From NCBI GenBank assembly GCA_019747815.1, contig JAIEQJ010000023.1, forward strand, positions 1 through 64,000: a DNA stretch of 64,000 bases. Reading direction: 5' to 3'. The position numbers and the translations under genes were made by a program. The first letter of the stretch is position 1, and each line of letters opens with the position of its first letter. Origin of the DNA: Hyphomonadaceae bacterium (GTDB lineage Bacteria; Pseudomonadota; Alphaproteobacteria; Rhizobiales; Hyphomicrobiaceae). The notes under the pieces are model-generated. The model saw only the letters and a program-made list of their open reading frames with translations. It was not told the origin of the DNA and did not search any database. This document shows, piece after piece, positions 8,829 through 17,300 of this stretch.

Positions 8829-10223
8829 ATGTCATCGATCGCTCTGGCCGCCACGCACAGCCCCACACCTCTGCCCGCCCCGTTCACCCCGCCGCACATC
8901 GCGCCGCCGGCGCGGCCCCTGAACCGGCTCGCCTTCATCGCCAAGTTCGTGCGCAACCCGCTGCTCGTCGTGCCGCAGGCCGTCTACGAGCAGGACGTCG
9001 TGCGCTTCCCCGGCCGCCCGGTGGTGTGGGTCACCGAGCCCGGCCTGATCAAGGCCGTGCTGCTCGATCAGCGCGAGCAGTTCCGCAAGCTCGTGCAGAT
9101 CCGCCTGCTCAGCCCCCTGCTCGGCAAGGGCATCCTGACCAGCGAAGGCAGTGAGTGGAAATGGCAGCGCCAGACCTCGGCGCCCATGTTCCGGCATCAC
9201 GAGCTGACGACATTCGTGCCCACCTTCGTGCGCGCCACCCGTGATCTTCTGGCCAGGTGGCGCCAGGCACCCTCCGGCACCACGCATGACATCGAGCACG
9301 ACATGACCAGGGTCACGTTCGATGTCATCTCGGCCACGCTGCTGCCGTCGGCGGATGCGACCGTAGGCGCTGCCATCGAGCGCTCCGCGAGGCTGTTCCA
9401 GAAGGCCGGCGCCTGGTCACAGCTCTATGCGGTGGCGAACGCGCCCCCATGGCTGCCCCAACCCGGCCGCCGGTCCCAGCGGCAGGCGGTCCACATGCTG
9501 CGCTCCTCGGTGGCGGCGATGCTGCACGAGCGTCGCGGGGCCGCGCACGCGCGCGACGACCTCATGCACCGCCTCATGCAGGCGCACGATCCCGAAACCG
9601 GCGCGCCAATGACCGAGGAGCAGCTGATCGACAATCTCCTCACCTTCTATCTCGCAGGCCACGAAACCACGGCCAAGGCGCTCACCTGGACGCTCTATCT
9701 GCTCGCACGTTCGCCGGCATGGGCCGGCGTGCTCAAGGACGAGATCGCGCGCGTGACCGGCGGCGCGGATGTCGCGGCCGAGCACATCGACAAGCTGGGC
9801 CTGACCCAGCAGGTCATCAAGGAGAGCATGCGCATCTATCCGCCCGTCCCGATGATGAGCCGCCAGGCGGTGGCCGACACGGCGCTCGGCGGCCATGCCA
9901 TCACGGCCGGCACGTCGGTCGTCCTCCCGATCTATGCCCTGCACCGCCACGCCGCCCGCTGGCCCAACCCCCACCTGTTCGATCCGGAGCGCTTTGCGCC
10001 GGAGCAGGAGGCCAAGATGTCCCGCTACCAGTACATGCCGTTCGGCGCCGGCCCGCGCATCTGCATCGGCATGGCCTTTGCCATGATCGAGGCGACCGCC
10101 ATGCTGGCGAGCATGCTGCAGTGTGCCCGCTTCGCCACCATCGCCGGGCATGAGCCGGAGCCGGTGGCCCGGGTCACGCTGGCGCCCAGGGGCGGCATGC
10201 CGCTGCGCGTGTGGCTGGAATGA
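8829..10223 (+). CDS. Cytochrome P450
   Basis: Heme monooxygenase of 464 residues. The I-helix motif AGHETT, the K-helix ExxR (ESMRIYPP), the PERF region (DPERFAPE) and the heme loop FGAGPRICIG with ligand Cys412 are all intact. The sequence resembles membrane-type (CYP4/CYP102-like) bacterial P450s more than camphor-type ones, but no transmembrane anchor is present, so it is probably soluble. An alternative ATG lies 21 bp upstream (8808). No ferredoxin or reductase gene is adjacent, so its electron donor must be encoded elsewhere. Preceded by an alpha/beta hydrolase and followed by an orphan ParA. Confidence 0.93.
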   Translation: MSSIALAATHSPTPLPAPFTPPHIAPPARPLNRLAFIAKFVRNPLLVVPQAVYEQDVVRFPGRPVVWVTEPGLIKAVLLDQREQFRKLVQIRLLSPLLGKGILTSEGSEWKWQRQTSAPMFRHHELTTFVPTFVRATRDLLARWRQAPSGTTHDIEHDMTRVTFDVISATLLPSADATVGAAIERSARLFQKAGAWSQLYAVANAPPWLPQPGRRSQRQAVHMLRSSVAAMLHERRGAAHARDDLMHRLMQAHDPETGAPMTEEQLIDNLLTFYLAGHETTAKALTWTLYLLARSPAWAGVLKDEIARVTGGADVAAEHIDKLGLTQQVIKESMRIYPPVPMMSRQAVADTALGGHAITAGTSVVLPIYALHRHAARWPNPHLFDPERFAPEQEAKMSRYQYMPFGAGPRICIGMAFAMIEATAMLASMLQCARFATIAGHEPEPVARVTLAPRGGMPLRVWLE

Positions 10224-10347
10224 GAGAACGGCCCGGGCGCAACCGGGCTTGAGCAGTTTGGCTCTGGAGACTGCCGCCGCCGCCGAGTATGATCCGGCCG
10301 GGGTCGGGGATCACATCGGAGAACTGTCGGGGGCAGGCTGCCGCGTA

Positions 10348-11196
10348 ATGCGCAATACCATCACTGTCATGAACGCCAAGGGGGGTGTCGGCAAATCGAC
10401 TCTCGTCCTGGCCCTTGCCGAAACACTCTCGGCGTTCCACGGCAAAAAGGTTCTGGTCATCGATTCCGATGCCCAGGCCAGCATCAGCCACATGCTGCTG
10501 CCGCAGCGGCAGCTGGAGGCGTTGCAGGACGAAGGCCAGACCATCGTCGACTACCTCGTCGCCGCCGTCTTGAAGGAGACGCCGGAGGACTGGCGCCGCT
10601 ACGTCATTGCCGGCGTGTCGGACGTGGACGATGCGCGCTCGATCGATTTGCTGCCCAGCGACACCAATCTCACGCTGTTTGAGCGTGAGATCTCCAAGGG
10701 CGAGCGCGAGGCGCTGCTGCGCCGGACCGTCGGCGGCATTCTCAGGGAGGCGCGGCAGGCCTACGACTACATCTTCGTCGACAGCGCGCCCGGCCTGTCG
10801 GTGCTGACCGAATGCTGGCTGCGCGAGGCCGATTTTTACCTGTCGCCGACGCGGCCCGACTACATCTCGACGCGCGGCCTCGCCTTCTTGCGCAAATTCC
10901 GCCAGCGCAATCCCGAGATGGGCTTTGCCGACCTGCTGGGCGTGATCGTCAACATGAAGGACCCCCAGTCGGTGGAGGACGACCAGTACGACCAGTGGCT
11001 GCGCCAGGACCCGGAGAACCGCTGCTTCGCGCGGCCCGTGCTGCGCGTCACGCCGCTGCAGGCGGCCGCCTACTTCTCGCCGAGTGACCGCTCCTACTGG
11101 GCCAAGTACCCCGGCCAGACCGGCGATCACCTGCGCATGCTGACGGATGAATTCGTGCGGCGGATTACAGGCGTGCAGAACGGCCAGCGGCGATAA
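10348..11196 (+). CDS. Orphan ParA/Soj-type ATPase
   Basis: 282-residue P-loop ATPase with the deviant Walker A box KGGVGKST (residues 11-18, including the signature Lys11), a Walker A' DSAPGLS and an early Walker B VIDSDAQ. It belongs to the ParA/MinD/Soj superfamily, which moves cargo or chromosomes over nucleoid or membrane. No parB, parS-like repeat or rep gene is nearby, so this is not a plasmid partition locus; such orphans often position other cargo such as chemoreceptors or carboxysomes. The ATG at 10348 directly precedes the beta-1 strand. 124 bp separate it from the P450. Confidence 0.85.
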   Translation: MRNTITVMNAKGGVGKSTLVLALAETLSAFHGKKVLVIDSDAQASISHMLLPQRQLEALQDEGQTIVDYLVAAVLKETPEDWRRYVIAGVSDVDDARSIDLLPSDTNLTLFEREISKGEREALLRRTVGGILREARQAYDYIFVDSAPGLSVLTECWLREADFYLSPTRPDYISTRGLAFLRKFRQRNPEMGFADLLGVIVNMKDPQSVEDDQYDQWLRQDPENRCFARPVLRVTPLQAAAYFSPSDRSYWAKYPGQTGDHLRMLTDEFVRRITGVQNGQRR

Positions 11197-11201
11197 GCTC
11201 C

Positions 11202-11245
11202 TGTCATTCCGGCATTGCGCGAAGGGCAGCATCCGGGACCCAGGC
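11202..11245. repeat. Extragenic palindrome, copy 3
   Basis: CTGTCATTCCGGCATTGCGC at the left, ATCCGGGACCCAGGCGCC at the right. Immediately downstream of the ParA stop codon. Confidence 0.6.
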
Positions 11246-11279
11246 GCCACAAAGCAATCGCGGGCAATCCGTCAGCCCT

Positions 11280-11316
11280 GGATCCCGGAATTCGCCTGCG
11301 GCGAATTCCAGGATCC
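11280..11316. terminator. Strong inverted repeat, possible bidirectional terminator
   Basis: Arms built on GGATCC and GGAATTCGCC flank a 3-nt loop (stem of about 15 bp with one mismatch). It sits between two convergent genes, the ParA ATPase (+) and the ABC substrate-binding protein (-). It shares the CCCGGAATTCG core of the extragenic palindromes but lacks a T-tract, so terminator function is inferred from position. Confidence 0.45.
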
Positions 11317-11336
11317 AGGTGGAGACGTTGAAAGCC

Positions 11337-12356
11337 CTACTTGATCGTGGTGGCGGCCTTCTTCACGAAGCGGTCGTCCCAGGTCTTGGACGCATCGATG
11401 GTCGCGGCCGCGATCTCCTTGTCGAACTGCTGCAGGAAGCCGATGGAGCGCTTCTGGCTGCCTTCGCTGACGATGCCGTCGCGCGAATAGACCTGCAGGT
11501 TGGCCTTCACGGCGGTGACGTAGAGCGCCTTGTCTCCCAGCCAATACTCCTGCGGCACGTTGTCGGCGATCTGCTCGGGCGTCGCCTTGTCGATCCAGCG
11601 CAGCGTCTTGTAGAGGGCATTCACCAGCGCCTGCACGGTGTTGGGGTTCTTGTCGATGAAATCGCGCCGGAAGTAGAGCACTGCCGCCGACATGGTGCCG
11701 CCCAGCACCTTGTTCGCCCCCTCGGTGGTGCGCGTTTCCGCCAGGACGACGGCGTCGCCGCTGGCCTCCAGCATGGCGATCATGGGATCGATGTTGGAGA
11801 TGGCGTCGAGCTCGCCCTTGCGCATGGCGGCCACCGCGCCCGGCCCCGCGCCGACGCCGATGAAGGAGGCATCATCAGGTTTCAGGCCGGCCTTGGTCAT
11901 CAGGTACTGCACGATCATGTTGGTGGATGACCCAGGAGCCGTCACGCCGATCTTGGCACCCTTGAGGTCGGCGATGGTCTTGATCTTGTCCGTGCGGTCC
12001 TTCTTCACCGCCAGCGTGATGCCGGGATAGCGGCCGAGCTCGATGGCCGCGACGATCGGCTGCCCTTTGACTTGCATGCGCAGCGTGTGCTCGTAGGCAC
12101 CGGTGACGACATCCACCGAGTTGCTCACCAGCGCATTCAGCGACTGCGAGCCACCCTTGAAGTCGTTGACCTCGACGTTGAGCCCCTGCTCCTTGAAGTG
12201 GCCGAGCTTCTCCGTCAGCGCCAGCGGCAGGTAGTAGAGCGAGTTGGCGCCGCCGACGCCCAGCTTGACGTCCTTCTTCTCCGGCGCTTGCGCTTGAGCG
12301 CTGCCCGCGACCGTCAGTGCCATGGCGGCCAGCATGATGGTCTTGAGGATTTTCAT
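11337..12356 (-). CDS. ABC transporter substrate-binding protein (nitrate/sulfonate/taurine, NMT1-like)
   Basis: 339 residues with a Sec signal peptide (cleavage after AGSAQA, about residue 22); periplasmic. NMT1/SsuA-like fold: opens VKLGVGGANSLYYLPLALTEKLG and includes a central LKGAKIGVTAPGSSTNMIV and a domain-2 segment GELDAISNIDP. Third gene of a three-gene importer operon (ATPase, permease, binding protein) transcribed from about 14.1 kb, 21 bp after the permease. The ligand could be a sulfonate, taurine, a thiamine precursor or an aromatic acid; no TPP riboswitch or desulfonation gene adjacent helps to choose. Confidence 0.88.
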   Translation of the reverse strand: MKILKTIMLAAMALTVAGSAQAQAPEKKDVKLGVGGANSLYYLPLALTEKLGHFKEQGLNVEVNDFKGGSQSLNALVSNSVDVVTGAYEHTLRMQVKGQPIVAAIELGRYPGITLAVKKDRTDKIKTIADLKGAKIGVTAPGSSTNMIVQYLMTKAGLKPDDASFIGVGAGPGAVAAMRKGELDAISNIDPMIAMLEASGDAVVLAETRTTEGANKVLGGTMSAAVLYFRRDFIDKNPNTVQALVNALYKTLRWIDKATPEQIADNVPQEYWLGDKALYVTAVKANLQVYSRDGIVSEGSQKRSIGFLQQFDKEIAAATIDASKTWDDRFVKKAATTIK

Positions 12357-12377
12357 CGGCGTCTCCCTAGTTGCGTT

Positions 12378-13244
12378 TCAGCCTTGGCCCGCGGCAGATG
12401 GCGGTCGCCACACGAGCAGGCGTCTTTCAATCAGCGTCACGAACCAGTCGATGATGAGCACGAACACCGCCAGAATGACCATGCCGGCGAACACGCCCGT
12501 GGTATCGAACGTCCCTTCCGCCTGCTGGATCATGTAGCCGAGCCCGGCCGCCGAGCCCAGGTATTCGCCGACCACCGCGCCGATGATGGCAAATCCCACC
12601 GACGTGTGCAGCGAGGAGAACATCCACGACAGCGCCGAGGGCCAATAGACGTTGCGGAAGAGCTGGCGCTCGTTCATGCCCAGCATGCGCGCATTGGCGA
12701 GGATGGCGGGGCTCACCTCCTTCACGCCCTGGTACACGTTGAAGAAGACGATGAAGAACACCAGCGTGACCCCCAGCGCCACCTTGGACCAGATGCCGAG
12801 CCCCAGCCACAAGAGGAAGATCGGCGCCAGCACGACGCGGGGCAGCGCATTCAGCATCTTGATGTAGGGATCAAAGATCGCCGACAGCAAGGGATGCCGC
12901 GCCAGCCAGAAACCGATGGCGACGCCGGCCGCCGCGCCGATAGCAAAGGCCAGCAGCCCCTCGATCAGCGTGATCAAAAGATGCTGCCACACCGTCTTGC
13001 CGAAGCAGGGCGCCGAGATGTTGATGAGGCGCGTGAGGTCGATGGGCTCGGTGCAGGTTGCAATCTTGACCGTGCCGTCGGCAAACAAGGTCCACACCCG
13101 CGTTGCCACGTCGGCCGGCGTGGAGAAGAAGAACTTCGGCAGAAAATAGGTGCCGCCGATCGGCACGCTTGACCCGATGTGCCAGATGCCGATCGCCACC
13201 ACGGCCACCAGCGCCTGCAGGAGGAGGAGCGTGACCCGGTTCAC
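12378..13244 (-). CDS. ABC transporter permease (SsuC/TauC/NrtB family)
   Basis: 288-residue inner-membrane channel with about six transmembrane segments and a BPD_transp_1 region; the EAA-like loop (GVKEVSPAILANARMLGMNERQLFRNVYWPSAL) contacts the ATPase. One unusual feature is a periplasmic loop at residues 55-75 with two cysteines (KIATCTEPIDLTRLINISAP then CFGK), not usual in this family. The start overlaps the ATPase stop by 4 bp (ATGA), showing translational coupling. Confidence 0.88.
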   Translation of the reverse strand: MNRVTLLLLQALVAVVAIGIWHIGSSVPIGGTYFLPKFFFSTPADVATRVWTLFADGTVKIATCTEPIDLTRLINISAPCFGKTVWQHLLITLIEGLLAFAIGAAAGVAIGFWLARHPLLSAIFDPYIKMLNALPRVVLAPIFLLWLGLGIWSKVALGVTLVFFIVFFNVYQGVKEVSPAILANARMLGMNERQLFRNVYWPSALSWMFSSLHTSVGFAIIGAVVGEYLGSAAGLGYMIQQAEGTFDTTGVFAGMVILAVFVLIIDWFVTLIERRLLVWRPPSAAGQG

Positions 13245-14083
13245 CCTGCGTCCTCCCCGTAGGCCTTCAGCACCTCGGCGCGCAGCTGGCCCCAGATCGC
13301 CTTGTGCAGTTCATGGAAGCGCGGCAGCAGGCGCACCTCGCTGGCGTCGCGCGGCCGCTCCAGATCGATGGCATGGTCGCCGATGATGCGCGCGCTGGGC
13401 CCCGCCGACATGATCACCACGCGGTCCGACAGCGCGATGGCCTCCTCCAGGTCGTGCGTGACGAACAGCACCGCCTTGCGATCCAAGGCCCACAGGTCGA
13501 GCAGCAGGTTGCCCATGATCTGCCGCGTCTGCGCATCGAGGGGTCCGAACGGCTCGTCCATCAGCAGCACCTTGGGGTCGCGGATCAGCACCTGGGCGAG
13601 GCCGACGCGCTTTCGCTGCCCGCCCGAGAGCTGATGCGGATAGCGGTCGCCGAATGCCGAAAGCCCCACGCGCTTCAGCCAGCCCTGGGCGCGCTCCAGG
13701 GCCTCGGCGCGGGCCGTGCCGGCGATCTCCAGGCTGATGGCCACATTGTCGCGGGCGGTCTTCCACGGCATCACCGCGTCCTGCTGGAAGAGATAGCCAG
13801 CGCTGCGGTTCAGACCGACGAGCGGCGCCCCGAATACCAGGGTCTGGCCAGTCGAAGGCGCAAGCAAGCCGGCTGCTACATTCAGCAGCGTGGACTTGCC
13901 ACAGCCGGTCGGCCCGACAATGGCGACGAACTCGTGCGCGCCGACTTTCAGATCGGTCCTGGTGACGGCCGGATAGCTGGCGCCGCCGGCCACCGGAAAA
14001 TCGATGGCCACGCCGTCGAAGCTGATGGCGGCCGCGGGTGCGTGCTGCGCAGCGGTCTCACGCTCGGCCTGGCGGTCGCTCAC
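13241..14083 (-). CDS. ABC transporter ATP-binding protein (SsuB/TauB/NrtD family)
   Basis: 280 residues. Walker A GPTGCGKST, signature LSGGQRKRVGLAQ, Walker B VLLMDEPFGPLD and the His switch VTHDLEEAI are all intact. I place the start at the GTG at 14083, eight bases after an AGGGAGGG ribosome site; an upstream ATG at 14179 would add a leader unlike the family. First gene of the importer operon; it overlaps the permease by 4 bp. Confidence 0.88.
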   Translation of the reverse strand: MSDRQAERETAAQHAPAAAISFDGVAIDFPVAGGASYPAVTRTDLKVGAHEFVAIVGPTGCGKSTLLNVAAGLLAPSTGQTLVFGAPLVGLNRSAGYLFQQDAVMPWKTARDNVAISLEIAGTARAEALERAQGWLKRVGLSAFGDRYPHQLSGGQRKRVGLAQVLIRDPKVLLMDEPFGPLDAQTRQIMGNLLLDLWALDRKAVLFVTHDLEEAIALSDRVVIMSAGPSARIIGDHAIDLERPRDASEVRLLPRFHELHKAIWGQLRAEVLKAYGEDAG

Positions 14084-14197
14084 GGGGCCCTCCCTGATCG
14101 AGCCCCGCTTGCGTGCCAAGGTCTCGATGACCCAACCGGGTCCGGCCGGACCATGCCAGAGCCGCAGCCTGTCCGGCAAGGCCGATGGAACGAGGGC

Positions 14198-14249
14198 GCC
14201 CTGTCATCCCGGAATTGCGCGGCGAGCGCAGTATCCGGGATGACAGGGC
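14198..14249. repeat. Extragenic palindrome, copy 4, with perfect 16-bp arms
   Basis: GCCCTGTCATCCCGGA (14198-14213) and its exact reverse complement (14234-14249) enclose a 20-nt centre. This is the cleanest copy of the family in the window. It lies 7 bp from the stop codon of the 14257 gene and upstream of the ABC operon. Confidence 0.8.
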
Positions 14250-14256
14250 AAGCGTT

Positions 14257-15327
14257 CTAGGACGCCTTCTTGCGGTTGGCCTCGAGCCGCGAGTCGACCA
14301 GGGCCACCGTTGCGTCGATCACCGGATGGCTCAAGCCCTTTTGCTTGGCGATCAACTGCACCAGCTTATCGGCCCGCTCGATGTAGGATACGCCGTTGTT
14401 GAGCGCGCGGGCCGCCGACGCCGGCCGCGTCAGCGACTGGGCCGCCGCCGCGTACTTTTCGAACGGCACGAGGTCTGCCGGGTTGGCGCCCAGCTTCACG
14501 CACAGGTCGTTGACGAAGGTATAGACCGAGCGCGAGGTTTCGATGTCCGAGTGCACCGCCTCCTGCGCCGTGCGCATGCCGTCCTTGGTGATGCAGCGGT
14601 AGTTGCCGGCGAGAAGCATCGCCCACTTGGCGAGCGGCACGAAGATGGAATCGTGCACTCTGAGCTTCACCGGCAGCTCGATCTTGCCTTCCGGCGTATC
14701 GAAGCGCGCCGCGTCCACGTCCCGCTCGAGCTGGCGCAAGATGGCGGTGTGCGCCTCGTTGTCGAACCTCGACACCTTGAAGTTGGTCGGCAGCGTGACC
14801 ATCAGCACATTGACCTTCTCCTCGGGCGGGCGGATCGCCTGCGGGTCGGGGCTGTTCAAGGTCATGTACGCAGGATCGAACGAATCCCACACGGTGGCAT
14901 CCGTGTAGGCCGGGCGCAGGGCCTCGTAGTCGAGGCCGGGGATGCGCTTGATGTAAGGCAGCGGCGGCATGTTCATGATCGACATGCACGGCACCTTCGC
15001 CTTGGCGACGGCGTCGAGCAGTTCGCGCACGCCGGGCGAACGGTACTGCGGCTCCTGCATGCACAGACCGACGAGATCGTAGTCCTTCGGATCGATCCCG
15101 GTCGCGCCGCTGGCCGTCACCTTGCCCGGCAACTGGCGCGAGTCGAGCACCACCGGGTCCTTGCGGCCCCTGACGGGCAGGCGCACGCGAAAACCTTCCG
15201 CGTTGATCAGTTCGGCTTCGGGCGGCAGGCACACCAGGTGAATCTTGTGGCCGCCGTACAGCAACTTGGAGGCCAGCAGCGACCCGTAGGACGCGCCCAT
15301 CAGCAGAATATTGTAGGTCTTGCTCAT
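14257..15327 (-). CDS. Ketopantoate-reductase-like / 6-phosphogluconate-dehydrogenase-fold protein
   Basis: 356 residues starting with a nucleotide-binding segment (YNILLMGASYGSLLASKLLYGG), in which the usual GxGxxG is altered to GASYGS. The overall layout, with an N-terminal Rossmann domain and an all-helical C-terminal half, resembles PanE/ApbA and opine-dehydrogenase-like reductases. The altered glycine motif makes true ketopantoate reductase activity doubtful. ATG at 15327 has an excellent GGGAGAGGG ribosome site; a TTG one codon earlier is less likely. It is monocistronic; a broken quinone oxidoreductase lies upstream. Confidence 0.6.
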   Translation of the reverse strand: MSKTYNILLMGASYGSLLASKLLYGGHKIHLVCLPPEAELINAEGFRVRLPVRGRKDPVVLDSRQLPGKVTASGATGIDPKDYDLVGLCMQEPQYRSPGVRELLDAVAKAKVPCMSIMNMPPLPYIKRIPGLDYEALRPAYTDATVWDSFDPAYMTLNSPDPQAIRPPEEKVNVLMVTLPTNFKVSRFDNEAHTAILRQLERDVDAARFDTPEGKIELPVKLRVHDSIFVPLAKWAMLLAGNYRCITKDGMRTAQEAVHSDIETSRSVYTFVNDLCVKLGANPADLVPFEKYAAAAQSLTRPASAARALNNGVSYIERADKLVQLIAKQKGLSHPVIDATVALVDSRLEANRKKAS

Positions 15328-15507
15328 CAACCCTCTCCCTTATCGTGGACGGGCGCCAGATTTGCCGCCCGGTGCGAGGCCATACTGACCGTCGATCTTA
15401 ATCCCAGTCATGCTAGTCAGTAAGCGCTGTAGCGCAAACAATGAACCCACGACAAGTCTTTCAAATCGACAAGCATCACCTGTTGGCCGGCGCCCGTCGA
15501 TTTATTA

Positions 15508-16050
15508 TTGCGTCGTATCGACATGGATAGCGATGCGTCCGATGGCTTGCCGGTCGGCGAGGCGCCGCATTGCTTCGGCGCGCACGCCGATCACCGAGGC
15601 GCCCTTGAGCAGAACGCGATTGGCGGCGTGGCTCGGGATGCTGCCGGCAGCGAATCCGGCGATCAGCAGCCTACCGTTCCAGGCGAGGCATCTCATGCAC
15701 CGCCTCAGCGGCCAGTCCCACGGGGTGCACCACATTCGCGCCACCACCCGAGGTAAAACGTCGCACGGCGTGTTCGATCTTCTCGCGGGTGTCGTCGATC
15801 ACCTCGGCAGCCCCGTGCCTGGCTGCCGTGCCCAGCTTCTCGCGGCTCGAAACGGCGGCCAGCACGCGTGCACCGACCGCTTGCCGATCTGCGCGGCGGC
15901 GAGGCCCACGCCGCCGGGCGCAAGGGCCGCCCGCGTCAGCACGTCGGGGAAATTGAGGGCGACCCGCACCATGCCGGCGGCACGAGGCGCCCGCGGCAGG
16001 CTCAGCAGGCGATCCGGAGGTCCAAGGTCCTCGCAAACGACGGCTCGGCT
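15508..16050 (-). pseudogene. Degraded NADPH:quinone oxidoreductase (zinc-ADH/MDR superfamily)
   Basis: Three successive minus-strand frames give consecutive pieces of one MDR oxidoreductase. First comes RAVVCEDLGPPDRL and VALNFPDVL fused directly to GGVGLAAAQIGK (about 15900-16047). Next is GARVLAAVSSREKLGTAARH to SGGGANVVH (about 15728-15877). Last is EAVHEMP/RCLAWNGRLLIAGFAAGSIP to VIGVRAEA (about 15508-15720). At least two frameshifts are needed. The segment that normally lies between NFPDVL and the cofactor loop, about 100 residues, is missing, and the C-terminus is cut short. No start codon or ribosome site is convincing. I conclude it is a recent, non-functional remnant. Confidence 0.8.
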
Positions 16051-16253
16051 GGTTGTGCGCTCATGGGCAGGACAGGCAGGTCGAACGGGTTGCGCGGGCA
16101 ACGACAGTGCGGTTTTGCGGGCCGGACGAGGCCGCATCGGCAGGCCCAGTCACGCAAGGATCGCCGATCTCCACTGCGCGACGCTTAGGTGCAGTGCAAA
16201 ATCGTCCATGCCAGACTACATAGGAGACCAGCACCACTGGCAACATTGCAACG

Positions 16254-17300
16254 ATGCTCACCAAGGCAGACCACAGCCGGCTGATCTTTCCATCGCCGGA
16301 GCCGCCCGCCGCTGGCCAGGCCATCGAGATTGCGCCCGGCATCCTCTGGGCGCGCATCCCCCTGCCTTTCCGGCTGGACCACATCAACGTCTACCTGATC
16401 GACGACGGCGATGGTTGGGCGGTGCTCGACACCGGCATCGGCAACGCGCCGACGCGCGCCGTCTGGGAGGCGCTCATCAACGGGCCGCTGTCCGGCCGCC
16501 CCCTGACCCGGCTGATCGTCACCCATTTCCATCCCGACCATATCGGGCTTGCCGGCTGGCTGTGCGATCGCTTCGATCTGCCGCTGCTGACGAGCCAGAC
16601 GTCCTATCTCGGCTGCCTCAACATCTCGCTCAGCCCCGGCGCGCTCGATGCCAAGCCCTATCGCGACTTCTATCTGCGCCACGGGCTCGATGCGGAGACG
16701 ACACAGCGGGTTGCCACGCAAGGTCACGGCTACCTGAAGATGGTGTCCGGCCTGCCGCCGACCTTCATGCGCCTGGTCGCCGGCGACACGCTGGCGATCG
16801 GCGGTCGCAGCTTCGAGGTGCTCACCGGCAACGGGCATGCGCCGGAGCAGGTGATGCTCTACTGCGCGGCCGACAACGTCTTTCTTGCGGCCGACCAGGT
16901 TCTGGCGAAGATCACGCCCAACATCAGCGTGTGGGCGGTGGAGCCCGACGGCGATCCGCTCGGCCTCTACGTGCGCTCGCTGCGCGAGATCAAGCAGCAG
17001 ATCCCCGCGGATGCTCTCGTCCTGCCGGGACACCAGCTCCCGTTCTACGGCCTGCACGTGCGCAGCGACGAGCTCATCGCGCACCACGAGGCGCGCTGTG
17101 CCGCCATCGCCGCGGCGTGCCGCGCCGCGCCGCGATCGGCGGCCGAGCTGGTGCCCGTGCTCTTCACGCGCGCGCTCGACCCGCACCAGATGAGCTTCGC
17201 CTTCAGCGAGGTCCAGGCGCACGTAAACTATATGCTGCGCAGGGGCGAGCTGGCCTGGATGGAGGGCGCCGACGACATCGAGCGCGTCATCGCGAGGTAG
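16254..17300 (+). CDS. MBL-fold metallo-hydrolase
   Basis: 348-residue metallo-beta-lactamase-fold enzyme. The zinc motif HFHPDH (residues 91-96), a following GNGHAPEQ and AADQVL, and a C-terminal GHQLPF supply the metal ligands. The long C-terminal helical extension is like that of the LACTB2/glyoxalase-II-type branch that hydrolyses thioesters or nucleic acids. Substrate unknown. Its last 14 bp overlap the end of nnr on the other strand, so the two are tail to tail without a terminator. Confidence 0.85.
   Translation: MLTKADHSRLIFPSPEPPAAGQAIEIAPGILWARIPLPFRLDHINVYLIDDGDGWAVLDTGIGNAPTRAVWEALINGPLSGRPLTRLIVTHFHPDHIGLAGWLCDRFDLPLLTSQTSYLGCLNISLSPGALDAKPYRDFYLRHGLDAETTQRVATQGHGYLKMVSGLPPTFMRLVAGDTLAIGGRSFEVLTGNGHAPEQVMLYCAADNVFLAADQVLAKITPNISVWAVEPDGDPLGLYVRSLREIKQQIPADALVLPGHQLPFYGLHVRSDELIAHHEARCAAIAAACRAAPRSAAELVPVLFTRALDPHQMSFAFSEVQAHVNYMLRRGELAWMEGADDIERVIAR

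Noticed and set aside
10348-11196. Plasmid partition locus
   Set aside because: No parB, parS or rep genes nearby, and neighbours are chromosomal metabolic genes.
11337-14083. Thiamine-precursor importer assignment for the ABC operon
   Set aside because: The binding protein is NMT1-like, but no TPP riboswitch or thiamine genes are present, so I kept the general class.
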